Source: Candidatus Competibacteraceae bacterium
Lineage (GTDB): Bacteria; Pseudomonadota; Gammaproteobacteria; Competibacterales; Competibacteraceae
Length of the DNA: 64,000 nucleotides
Assembly (NCBI GenBank): GCA_016699715.1
Contig: CP065007.1
Span: 2,852,001 to 2,916,000 of the forward strand
Direction of reading: 5' to 3'
Both the position numbers and the translations under genes were made by a program. Positions 37,860 to 45,358 of the stretch are shown here, piece after piece; positions within the stretch are counted from its first letter, which is position 1, and every line of letters starts with the position of its first letter. The notes under the pieces were generated by a model that had not been told where the DNA came from, searched no databases, and saw nothing but the letters and a program-made list of their open reading frames with translations.

Positions 37860-40285
37860 GGCGACAAGGTCCGTGGGTCCGGCAACAGTTGCAGTTTGGC
37901 GTCCAGCAGCGTGGATTTCATCACCAGCCGAAGATCGGCGAGGGATTGCCGCTGGCGTCGGGTTTCGGCCAGGATGTCTTCGTACAGCTTGCGCGTCGTT
38001 TCAGGATCGGCTTGGCGCAGCAGATCGTGGAGCCGCGCGCCGGCGCTTGCGGCTTCGTAGGCTTGCGTCAGACGCCGGGTCTGTTGCTTGAAGGATCGGG
38101 AAACGCTTTGTTCCAGGCGCATCAAGCCACTGATGCCGCCACGACGCCGATACTCCTTCCAGTGACTGTCGGCTTGTTGGAACAGGGCCTTGGCCCGGGT
38201 GGACAGCGTTTGGCGCTGGAGACGCAAATCATCGGCGAGGGCGTCCAGGAAAAAACGATCCTCGCTGGGATGCAGGGTATGGCTCAGCCCCAGCAGGCGT
38301 TCGCCGTAATCCGGCTGCCCCCGAGCGGCCGATAACTGTTCGAAAGCGTCCGCCACCTGCTGGAAGTGCTCCAACTTGGCCGCGACGATCAGGCCACCTC
38401 GCTCCTGAAGCAGCGGTTTCAACAGGGCAATGGCCTGCTGAATATTGCCGACCTTCCAGGCGGCCAGCGCCGTTTGGTAGTGTTCCAGCACCTCGGCGGG
38501 AGGGAGTTGTTCCTCCAACCATTGAGTCGCCGTCTCGCGCACCCAGGGCGTGGTGAAAGCAACCTCGCGCCAGTCCACCAGGTTGCCCAGATCCTGATCC
38601 CTGGCGGCACGTTGCAGTGTCTCGAACTGGACGATATCCGCGCGCAACGGCGCCAGACCGACAATTCTCGGATATTGCAGCGCGAAACGTTCCAGAGACG
38701 CCAAGGCTTCATCGGCGTTGCCCCGCGCCAGAAGCTGGCGCAAGGACTGTTCGAGGGTGGTGATGGCCTTCAGGTAGACCGCTTGCTCGTTGCGCAGCAG
38801 GCGTTGTTGGCTCAGCACCCGCCGGCGCAGGTTCTGGAAATCGGGCACCCAGTCGGCGATTTTGAGCGATAGTAATTCATAGTCCCGGGCAACGGCGTTC
38901 CAACGCGCCAATAACGCGGAGATGGCTTGCTCGTCCTGAAACAGCTTGAGCGGCGCATCGCGGCCACCGCGTTCGCTCAGGAAACTTTGCAGGTCGCCGA
39001 TCCATTCCAACAGCCCCAGCAAGGCCCCGCTTTCCGGTATGGCCTGAACCGGGGTTTTTCGGAGTCGATCGGCGGCGGCGGCGAAATGACCGGTTTCGAT
39101 TTCCGTCTGCCAGCCGGGCACGGTTTCCTTGACCAGCGCTTTCAAGGCCATGCTCGACATTTCGGCGTCGCCGGGATGCTGGTTCAGGTACTCGCTGGCC
39201 TGGAGCAGGCCGGCGCGATAGTCCCCTTGTTCAATCAGCGCCTTGATCTCCCGCTGCGGCGCGTTATGGAAGTACAGCGCCATCACGGCCAATACGACGG
39301 CGACGCTACCCCCCGCCAACCAGGCCCGGTGGCGTGGCCGTTCGTTGCCCAGGGCTGCCCGTAGCTCCCGGATAAACGCCCGCGCCTTGCCCATGGGTTT
39401 TTGGCTGGCGGGCGGCGCAAGGTTGGCTTTTTCCCTGGCCGGCTCGGCGGGAGTCTCGTCAAGGTGATCAGCCAGCATTTTCAGGAACGAATTGGCTCCC
39501 TTCTTGATATAAACAGTTCTGCCAACGGCATAGATCCCCGATGAATTGGCCGTTTCTTCGAGGTCGGGTTCCTGGTTCACCGCACGGTCATCGTCAGTTC
39601 GCCGAATCTGTACCGTATAGCTCAGCCGAAGCGTACCAAAGGCCAAGGTGTCGCCCTCACCTACCGGTAATGCGGTGTAGGGCGGAATCCGCTCCGTTCC
39701 GCGCCAGGTGCCATTGGTGCTGCCCAGATCCATCACATGCAGGCTGTCGCCCCTGAGAAACAATAACGCGTGACAGCGGGAGAGAGGCTTGATGGCGGCG
39801 GGAACGGCATTGGCGTCTTCGGCCGGCGCCGACAGCAGCATGTCGCGGCCGATCAGGAGCGGGGGAACACCATGGATGGCGATGGCTTCGCCGCCGACGC
39901 TGTCGGGTGCCGGCAGCAGGGCCAGTTGTACCGGCGCCATTGGGGAAGGCACGGCCCCGCGCTCGCCCCGGCTGTCGCGCTCCACCCGAAATTTGAAAAT
40001 GCCGGCAAACCCGAGTTCGTCATCGTTGGCCAGTTTGGTGGGATATTTCGGTGGCAGCGCCCGGCCATTCAGCAGAGTAGCGCTACCCGTGCCGAAATCG
40101 ATCAGATAAAACTCGTTTTCTTTCCGAAAGATGCAGGCATGCTGAACTGCCAGTCCGGCACTTGCCGCGCCCCTGACGGAAGCAAAGGGGGGGGTGTCGC
40201 GGCCGATCAGGCAAAGCTCGTCGGCGATGCTCAGGACATCGAGTTTGGGGTGGGAAAGGGACCGTAGGACGATACGCATGGTCAC
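37856..40285 (-). CDS. Double-FHA transmembrane protein of the export operon
   Basis: An 809-residue protein with two FHA domains in the N-terminal cytoplasmic part: FHA1 about 24-95 (LIGRDTPPF and VQHACIFRKENEFYLIDFGTGSATLLNG) and FHA2 about 145-225 (LIGRDMLL, LSRCHALLF and VMDLGSTNGTW). FHA2 keeps the canonical GR, SxxH-like and NG residues; FHA1 is more diverged. A single membrane span follows (about 322-338, LAGGSVAVVLAVMALYF), then about 470 residues of mostly helical, TPR-like periplasmic sequence. FHA domains bind phosphothreonine, so a Ser/Thr kinase input is inferred, but no kinase gene is in the window. It overlaps the HlyD gene and starts 3 bases after the outer-membrane factor gene. 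Confidence 0.85.
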   Translation of the reverse strand: MTMRIVLRSLSHPKLDVLSIADELCLIGRDTPPFASVRGAASAGLAVQHACIFRKENEFYLIDFGTGSATLLNGRALPPKYPTKLANDDELGFAGIFKFRVERDSRGERGAVPSPMAPVQLALLPAPDSVGGEAIAIHGVPPLLIGRDMLLSAPAEDANAVPAAIKPLSRCHALLFLRGDSLHVMDLGSTNGTWRGTERIPPYTALPVGEGDTLAFGTLRLSYTVQIRRTDDDRAVNQEPDLEETANSSGIYAVGRTVYIKKGANSFLKMLADHLDETPAEPAREKANLAPPASQKPMGKARAFIRELRAALGNERPRHRAWLAGGSVAVVLAVMALYFHNAPQREIKALIEQGDYRAGLLQASEYLNQHPGDAEMSSMALKALVKETVPGWQTEIETGHFAAAADRLRKTPVQAIPESGALLGLLEWIGDLQSFLSERGGRDAPLKLFQDEQAISALLARWNAVARDYELLSLKIADWVPDFQNLRRRVLSQQRLLRNEQAVYLKAITTLEQSLRQLLARGNADEALASLERFALQYPRIVGLAPLRADIVQFETLQRAARDQDLGNLVDWREVAFTTPWVRETATQWLEEQLPPAEVLEHYQTALAAWKVGNIQQAIALLKPLLQERGGLIVAAKLEHFQQVADAFEQLSAARGQPDYGERLLGLSHTLHPSEDRFFLDALADDLRLQRQTLSTRAKALFQQADSHWKEYRRRGGISGLMRLEQSVSRSFKQQTRRLTQAYEAASAGARLHDLLRQADPETTRKLYEDILAETRRQRQSLADLRLVMKSTLLDAKLQLLPDPRTLSP

Positions 40286-40288
40286 GAC

Positions 40289-41767
40289 TTATGGGTCCAT
40301 GGCCAGTTCGACGGTTTCCCGGGGCCAGCCGCCGCCCATGGCTTTGTACAGGGTGACCGTATCTTGTAAGCGCTGATGTTTGACCTCCAACAGCGTCTGC
40401 TCGGTCGAAAGCAGGCTTCGTTCCGCTTCGAAGACCTCAAGCTGCGAGACCAGGCCGGCCTGTAACTGGGCATCAACCTGGTTGCCGATGATGCGTAGAT
40501 CGTTGAGTTGTCGCTCCATCTCATCAATCTGTTGCTTGCGGTTGGCCAGATTCACCAAGGCGTTTTCCACCTCCTCGAAGGCTTGGATCACGGTCTTGCG
40601 ATATTCTTCCTCGGCGATTTGCTGGTCCACCTGAGTACGCTTGATCTCCAGATCGAGACTCGGGTCGAATATGGGCAGGTTGATCGCCAAACCGATGCCG
40701 AGCGTCCAGTTACCCAACAGAGCCCCCAGGGCGGCGCTGGCCAGCCCACCCTGGCCGGTCAGGCTGATCGAGGGTAACTTTGCCAGTCGCGCCTTGCCGA
40801 TCAGCTCGTAAGCCCGCAGTACCCGATATTCGGCCGCCAGAATGTCGGGCCGCCGCGCCAGCAGGTCGGCGGGCAATCCAGCCGGTACGGCCAAGGGGCG
40901 CACGGTACGGCTGAGGGACGCCTCGGGCACGCGCAGATTGCCGGCTGGAATACCCAGCAGGGTCGCCAGACGATTTTCCGTCAGTGTCCGTTGCCGTTGC
41001 AGATCGAGTAAATCCCGTTGCAGACCACGATTTTCCGCCTGCTGTTGCAGTACCCGGGTGTTGGCTACCAGCCCCTCTTGCCGCTGGCGTTCCAGGATGC
41101 CGAGAATACGCCGGTTCTTGGCCAAACCGGCTTGTTGGCGAGCGATCTGCTCGTCGAACTGGCGGATTTGGAAATAGGTGCTGGCCACTTCCGAGATCAA
41201 CGACAGATAGCCGGCTCGATAATCAGCCTCGGACGCCTTGTATTCGGCTTGTTGGGCGCGAATCCCCTTGCGGGCCTTGCCCCACAGATCAATTTCCCAA
41301 TTGAGACCGGACACATTCACCCCGAAGGCGCGCGCCTGGTTATTCGGTGTCGCGGTCAGATCGGTGGTGGTGCCCAAACTCAGCTTTGGCAGGGTACTGG
41401 CCCGTTCCTCTTCCAGGCCGATGCCGGCGGCATCGATACGCGCGGCCAGAATTTTCACGTCCTGGCTGCCGGCGATGGCTTGGCGCACGAGATTATCCAG
41501 GTAAGCATCGCCAAACTGGGTCCACCAATCCGGTCGAATGGCATCGGTGGCCGACACCGGGCCGTCACCCGTTAAGGTCCAACCTGCCTTTTCGGGTAGC
41601 GACGGGCGCTGATAGCCGGGATCGTCCGTATTAGCGCAACCCGCCACCGTGACCAGGCAGACACCGAGCAGCAGCCCCGTCAGCTTGCGGTGAACGCCGG
41701 CGACACCCCTGCCCGGGACGCTGGCCTCGGTGGAGATAAAAAGTGAATCGCTTGTCGGTTGCTGCAT
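40289..41767 (-). CDS. TolC/NodT-family outer-membrane factor lipoprotein
   Basis: A 492-residue outer-membrane channel. The lipobox LVTVAGC ends the signal sequence at about residue 44, after an unusually long N-terminal region (about 28 residues) before the hydrophobic stretch. NodT-type motifs include WWTQFGDAYLDNLVRQA, GLNWEIDLWGKARKGIRA, LPADLLARRPDILAAEYRV and the two repeated helical hairpins. It is the first gene of the leftward export operon, preceded by a candidate sigma-54 promoter and a palindrome. A shorter start at 41689 (VHRKLTG region) is possible. Confidence 0.9.
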   Translation of the reverse strand: MQQPTSDSLFISTEASVPGRGVAGVHRKLTGLLLGVCLVTVAGCANTDDPGYQRPSLPEKAGWTLTGDGPVSATDAIRPDWWTQFGDAYLDNLVRQAIAGSQDVKILAARIDAAGIGLEEERASTLPKLSLGTTTDLTATPNNQARAFGVNVSGLNWEIDLWGKARKGIRAQQAEYKASEADYRAGYLSLISEVASTYFQIRQFDEQIARQQAGLAKNRRILGILERQRQEGLVANTRVLQQQAENRGLQRDLLDLQRQRTLTENRLATLLGIPAGNLRVPEASLSRTVRPLAVPAGLPADLLARRPDILAAEYRVLRAYELIGKARLAKLPSISLTGQGGLASAALGALLGNWTLGIGLAINLPIFDPSLDLEIKRTQVDQQIAEEEYRKTVIQAFEEVENALVNLANRKQQIDEMERQLNDLRIIGNQVDAQLQAGLVSQLEVFEAERSLLSTEQTLLEVKHQRLQDTVTLYKAMGGGWPRETVELAMDP

Positions 41768-41793
41768 GGCAGTACCAGGTTCATTAAGTCGGA

Positions 41794-41833
41794 TTCAATA
41801 TTGAGAATCATTCAATGATGAATCTCAATATTG
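41794..41833. promoter_or_regulatory. Palindromic operator in the leader of the export operon
   Basis: TCAATATTGAGA (41794-41805) is perfectly inverted at 41822-41833, and the spacer contains a smaller palindrome TCATTCAATGA. It lies 27-66 bases upstream of the outer-membrane factor start, downstream of the predicted transcription start. It could bind a repressor (the centre loosely resembles a Fur box) or form an RNA hairpin. Confidence 0.6.
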
Positions 41834-41850
41834 ATGGTAGACCATAAAAT

Positions 41851-41868
41851 CTTGCAGTTTGCGAGCCT
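41851..41868 (-). promoter_or_regulatory. Candidate sigma-54 promoter of the export operon
   Basis: Minus-strand AGGCTCGCAAACTGCA: the invariant GG (41866-41865) and GC (41854-41853) are correctly spaced, and C and G at consensus positions also match TGGCACG-N4-TTGCW. The predicted start is near 41842, about 75 bases before the first gene. Confidence 0.55.
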
Positions 41869-41938
41869 GATCTCTTTGCCTGTTCCATGGAGAAGCGGCC
41901 ATGGTTCAACATTGGGCCGAACAAATAGTTTTTATATG

Positions 41939-41956
41939 AAAAACATATATGTTTTT
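41939..41956. promoter_or_regulatory. Perfect palindrome, possible activator-binding site
   Basis: AAAAACATATATGTTTTT, an 18-bp perfect palindrome about 130 bases upstream of the peptide gene's -24 element and about 75 bases upstream of the operon's. The distance suits an enhancer-binding-protein site. The surroundings are very AT-rich, so chance is possible. Confidence 0.4.
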
Positions 41957-42084
41957 TTGTTGGTTAATTTAAAGCTATTTCAATGAAGCCGTAGATCTGC
42001 CAAGGAGTGAAAAATCTCGACATAATTTTAAAAAATAAATAAAAATCAAGTAAATAAATAAAATTTTCTTGATATATTTATAGT

Positions 42085-42100
42085 TGGCATGCCTTCTGCT
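42085..42100 (+). promoter_or_regulatory. Sigma-54 promoter of the secreted-peptide gene
   Basis: TGGCATGCCTTCTGCT matches the -24/-12 consensus: TGGCA with GG at 42086-42087, and TGC with GC at 42098-42099, exactly twelve bases apart. The predicted start is near 42111, giving a 57-base leader before the ATG at 42168. The adjacent operon encodes a sigma-54 activator. Confidence 0.75.
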
Positions 42101-42167
42101 TTATCTTGGTCGTACAGCAACACAAAGTTTCCTAAGTTTCCCAACCCTATTTAAAGAGGACACGACC

Positions 42168-42428
42168 ATGACCACCATCACCATTCAAGACCTGGACCTG
42201 AGCAAGACCCTGGATCGCCAGGCCATGGCCCAACTGAGCGGCGGCTACACCTACACCGGGTCGAGCACCTATAACGGCTCCTGGAGCTTCGTTAGCTCGT
42301 GGAAACAGAACGGCGGCTTCAAGAAGATCGGCTTCATCAAGTACAAGGTAGACAAGCTGCATAAGAAGTACCAGCGCACCCAGACCAAGGTCGATCACTA
42401 CGAGCAATTGACGGTGCAGATCGGCTAA
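42168..42428 (+). CDS. Gly-Gly-leader secreted peptide precursor
   Basis: An 86-residue precursor. Leader residues 1-26 end LDRQAMAQLSGG, a double-glycine site of the kind cut by C39 peptidases; the hydrophobic residues at -4, -7 and -12 relative to the cut fit. The predicted 60-residue mature peptide starts YTYTGSSTYNGSW, is rich in aromatic, Gly and Ser residues at first, then strongly basic (KKIGFIKYKVDKLHKKYQR), and ends EQLTVQIG. It has no cysteine or proline. No modification enzyme is nearby, so an unmodified bacteriocin, toxin or signal is likely. The ATG at 42168 follows AGAGGA; an earlier in-frame start at 42084 lies upstream of the predicted transcript start. It is divergent from the export operon and followed by a terminator. 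Confidence 0.85.
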   Translation: MTTITIQDLDLSKTLDRQAMAQLSGGYTYTGSSTYNGSWSFVSSWKQNGGFKKIGFIKYKVDKLHKKYQRTQTKVDHYEQLTVQIG

Positions 42429-42440
42429 TCCCGGCACACG

Positions 42441-42483
42441 CGCCAAAACCAGCGGAGGCTCCAGGGCCTCCGCTTGGCGTTTC
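42441..42483 (+). terminator. Terminator of the peptide gene
   Basis: AGCGGAGGC (42451-42459) pairs with 42466-42474 around a six-base loop, and flanking CGCCA/TGGCG lengthens the stem. A short GTTTCT follows. It resembles the stem after the stub at 31202-31238. Confidence 0.75.
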
Positions 42484-42548
42484 TAACCAGGGAAAACAGC
42501 AACTCGGCCGAAAGCCCGCGCAAGCGGGATTCCGTTGCTAACCTCGAT

Positions 42549-43052
42549 TCAAGTCAAGCGACACACCCGCTCCCAGCGCTGAAAGCGATAGGGCCAGATA
42601 TGCTGGGCATCGACCGAATGTGCCTCTTCCCAGACCAGCCGCCAGTCTCGCGCGTCCCATTCCGGAAACCAGGCATCGCCGGGCACGTCGGCTTCGACCA
42701 GAGTCAAATACAGCCGCTCGGCCCGCGGCAAGGTCTGTCGGTACAACATCGCCCCACCGATCACCATCGGCTCGGTGGCCGGGCCGGCCCTCTCCAAGGC
42801 TTCGTTCAGCGATCGCGCCATCTCGCATCCGGGCGCGTGATAGGCGAGATCGCGGCTCAGCACGATCATCCGGCGACCCGGCAGCGGTCGGCCGATGGAT
42901 TCCCAGGTGCGCCGGCCCATCAATAGCGGCTTACCCATCGTCGTCTGCTTGAAAAAGCGCAAATCCGCCGGCAGATGCCAGGGCAGGCGGTTGTCCCGGC
43001 CGATGACCCGGTTGCGGGCCAACGCGGCGATCAGCGTCAATGGCGCGCTCAT
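42549..43052 (-). CDS. folA: Dihydrofolate reductase
   Basis: Reduces dihydrofolate to tetrahydrofolate with NADPH. The 167-residue product begins MSAPLTLIAALARNRVIGRDNRLPWHLPADLRFF, carrying the substrate-binding Trp and Asp of the DHFR N-terminus, then TMGKPLLMGRRTWESIGRPLPGR (NADPH contacts) and VIGGAMLYRQTLPRAERLYLT. The start overlaps the apaH stop (ATGA at 43049-43052), so translation is coupled; the upstream reading to 43328 is only the apaH region in another frame. Confidence 0.96.
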   Translation of the reverse strand: MSAPLTLIAALARNRVIGRDNRLPWHLPADLRFFKQTTMGKPLLMGRRTWESIGRPLPGRRMIVLSRDLAYHAPGCEMARSLNEALERAGPATEPMVIGGAMLYRQTLPRAERLYLTLVEADVPGDAWFPEWDARDWRLVWEEAHSVDAQHIWPYRFQRWERVCRLT

Positions 43053-43882
43053 GTCGGCACCGGCGGCAGGTTGTGGGCCGGCACGCTCCAGGCGGGAACG
43101 CCGGGTTCGTCCAACCGGATAGCGGTCAATCGATTGCCCCAGACGCAGCCGCTGTCCAGCGCGTAAATACCCGGTGCGCGGTAGTAGCCCAACGAGGCCC
43201 AGTGGCCAAACACCAGATTGAGATCGGCGTTGCGCCGCCCCGGCACGGCGAACCAGGGCAGCAAGCCTGGTCCCTGACTGCCGGGCGCCCCTTTTTCCCC
43301 GAAGGACAGCGAGCCGTCCGCCGTGCAAAACCGCATCCGGGTCAGGGCGTTGACGGTGAAGCGCAGCCGATCGTAACCGCTCAGGTCGTTCCGCCAGCGC
43401 CGTGGCTCACCGCCGAACATGTGCGCCAGAAACTGCTGGTAATCCGGCCCGCGCAGGGTCGCCGCCAGTTCCGCCGCGCCGCGTTGCGCCAAGGCCAAAT
43501 CCCACTGCGGCGGTAACCCGGCATGAGTCATGGTAAAACCCAGTTCGGCATCGTGATGCAACAGCGGACACCGGCGCAGCCAGTCCAGCAGTTCATCGCG
43601 ATCGGGTGCGTCCAGGATGGAATGGAAAGTGTCCTTGCGTTTGGGTTTCACCAGGCCGGCGGCAACCGCCAGCAGAGTCAGATCGTGGTTGCCCAACACC
43701 GCCACCACCCGCTCGCCCAGACCGTGCACCAGTCGTAGCACCTCGACCGAGTGCGGCCCGCGATTGATCAGATCGCCGACCAGCCACAGCATGTCAACGG
43801 CGGGATCGAAGCGCAGCAGGTCGAGCAAGCGCCGCAGCGGGTCGTAACAGCCCTGAATGTCGCCGATGGCGTAAACAGCCAT
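43049..43882 (-). CDS. apaH: Symmetrical bis(5'-nucleosyl)-tetraphosphatase ApaH
   Basis: Hydrolyses Ap4A to two ADP. The 277-residue protein has the metallophosphatase motifs YAIGDIQGCYD (residues 4-14), WLVGDLINRGPHS (about 33-45), VAVLGNHDLTLLAV (about 60-73) and the late histidines of MTHAGLPPQWDL, then GSGCVWG-type closing sequence (LDSGCVWGNRLTAIRLD). It forms a coupled pair with folA. The classical partner apaG is 27 kb away in this genome. Confidence 0.96.
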   Translation of the reverse strand: MAVYAIGDIQGCYDPLRRLLDLLRFDPAVDMLWLVGDLINRGPHSVEVLRLVHGLGERVVAVLGNHDLTLLAVAAGLVKPKRKDTFHSILDAPDRDELLDWLRRCPLLHHDAELGFTMTHAGLPPQWDLALAQRGAAELAATLRGPDYQQFLAHMFGGEPRRWRNDLSGYDRLRFTVNALTRMRFCTADGSLSFGEKGAPGSQGPGLLPWFAVPGRRNADLNLVFGHWASLGYYRAPGIYALDSGCVWGNRLTAIRLDEPGVPAWSVPAHNLPPVPT

Positions 43883-43885
43883 GCT

Positions 43886-45322
43886 TCAGTTCCTGGTCGG
43901 TGGTGGCGGCGCCGTCGTCGCGGGCGGTGGCGGCGGCGGCGGCAGCTGTGCGAGGATGCGGCGGGCGATTCCGGGGTAATCCTCGTCGAAATGGTGGTCT
44001 CCCAGCATCTTTTCGATGATCACCCCCAGATCGGCCAGTGTCGGGCAGGCGGCATCCTCCTCTTCTTCGCCATAAATGCACAAACGCTTGAGGCCGGCCA
44101 ACTTGGCCAGTTCCGGCCGCACCGCTTGGCTGCCTTCGTCAGGTTCGTCGCTGATCCAGTTGCTCAGATGAAATTCGAAGGCGGCGTTGTCCGACAGCCC
44201 CAGCAAGGCCACCAGATCGATCCGGTCGCGCAAGTCCCGCGGCAAGCGGTTGATCGTTGCCGGCAGCACGTCCGCCCCGAAGGAATAGCCGATCAGCACG
44301 ATCCGTGCCTTCTTCCAACTGGCCATGTAGTTGCGCAGCACCCGCTCCAGATCCAGCGCCACCTCATCCGGCTGGCGCGGTTTCCAGAAATAGCTCAGCG
44401 AATCCCAGCCCACCGAGGGCAGGCCGTTTTTGGCCAGCTCCGCCGTCACGGCGCGGTCGAGCAGCGCCCAACCGCCATCGCCGGAGAACATGATCGCGAA
44501 TTGTGGCCGGTCGGGGCCGGCGGTTGCCGGTACTTCGGTGAGTGGCACGCCGCTGGCGCTGGCATCGGGTCGCACCTGCCGGACGATGCTCGGGTCCAGC
44601 CATTGCAACAGGGCGGAGACCTGCGGCAGCCAGCTCTTGATGCCCTCGCCGCCGGCCATGTCGGTCAGCCGGGCGAGTTGGATCGATTTGACGAATTGCG
44701 CGGCGATCCCGGCATTGCAGCCGGGCCGGTTCTGAAACACGAACCAGGTTGTCGGCAGCCGGCTGATGGCCTTCAATGACACGCTCTTGTGATCCGGCGA
44801 CGCGGTACCCTCCAGATTGCCCACTCCCTTACACAAGGGCTTGCGCAAGGGCAGTTCCGGGCAGAAATCCACCGCGATCCCGGCATGAAAGCGCTCGGTT
44901 GGCGCCTGGGCCAGCGCCGCGTAGCCCAGCGTCGCGCCGATACCCTGCCCCAGCAGAACCGGCGGCAGGTGGATCGCCGGCGGGTAGCGCTGTTCCATCG
45001 AGCGGTTTAACTGCTCAAGATCCGTCGATGGATCGGCGCAGGCGGCCGTCGAGCGATCGAGCCGCGCCAGATACTCATTCGAATCGATACCCGCGACCAT
45101 GTAATCCATATTGGCGATTTCCCGCGCCGCCGCGACCAGTTCGGCGTTCCAGCCACCCGCGCCGGAGACGAACAGCACCACGCCCTTGGGTTCGTCGATG
45201 GCATGATAAAGGGCGAGTTTGCCGAAGGTGGGGTCGTCCAGCGTTTCCTCGATGACATCCGCCCGCACGGCGGACGTCAGTAGAACAGCGATCAGATACA
45301 GTATTCGCGATAGGACAGGCAT
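43886..45322 (-). CDS. acvB: AcvB/VirJ-family periplasmic lysyl-phosphatidylglycerol hydrolase
   Basis: A 478-residue exported protein with a signal peptide (residues 1-21, LYLIAVLLTSAVRA) and two alpha/beta-hydrolase-like halves. The second half has the nucleophile motif IGYSFGADVLP (Ser about 349) and the segment FSGDGGWALLDRAVTAELAKNGLPSVGWDSLSYFW typical of VirJ/AcvB. Proteins of this family hydrolyse lysyl-phosphatidylglycerol made by LpiA/MprF. The gene lies immediately downstream of mprF on the same strand, matching the lpiA-acvB operon known from rhizobia and Agrobacterium. The C-terminus is a proline run (PPPPPPPATTAPPPP) of unknown purpose. Confidence 0.85.
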   Translation of the reverse strand: MPVLSRILYLIAVLLTSAVRADVIEETLDDPTFGKLALYHAIDEPKGVVLFVSGAGGWNAELVAAAREIANMDYMVAGIDSNEYLARLDRSTAACADPSTDLEQLNRSMEQRYPPAIHLPPVLLGQGIGATLGYAALAQAPTERFHAGIAVDFCPELPLRKPLCKGVGNLEGTASPDHKSVSLKAISRLPTTWFVFQNRPGCNAGIAAQFVKSIQLARLTDMAGGEGIKSWLPQVSALLQWLDPSIVRQVRPDASASGVPLTEVPATAGPDRPQFAIMFSGDGGWALLDRAVTAELAKNGLPSVGWDSLSYFWKPRQPDEVALDLERVLRNYMASWKKARIVLIGYSFGADVLPATINRLPRDLRDRIDLVALLGLSDNAAFEFHLSNWISDEPDEGSQAVRPELAKLAGLKRLCIYGEEEEDAACPTLADLGVIIEKMLGDHHFDEDYPGIARRILAQLPPPPPPPATTAPPPPTRN

Positions 45323-45333
45323 GATTGATCCTG

Positions 45334-45358
45334 GGTCGTCGTCGTCGTCGTTGTTGTT
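45334..45358 (-). repeat. Trinucleotide repeat between mprF and acvB
   Basis: Five GTC/CGT-type triplets followed by three GTT and GTTATT in the 34-base spacer between mprF stop and acvB start. Changes in copy number would alter the spacing of the acvB ribosome site. Confidence 0.5.

Noticed and set aside
31151..42428. Lanthipeptide or other modified-peptide cluster
   Set aside because: No LanM, radical SAM, YcaO or other modification enzyme is present, and the peptide core has no cysteine.
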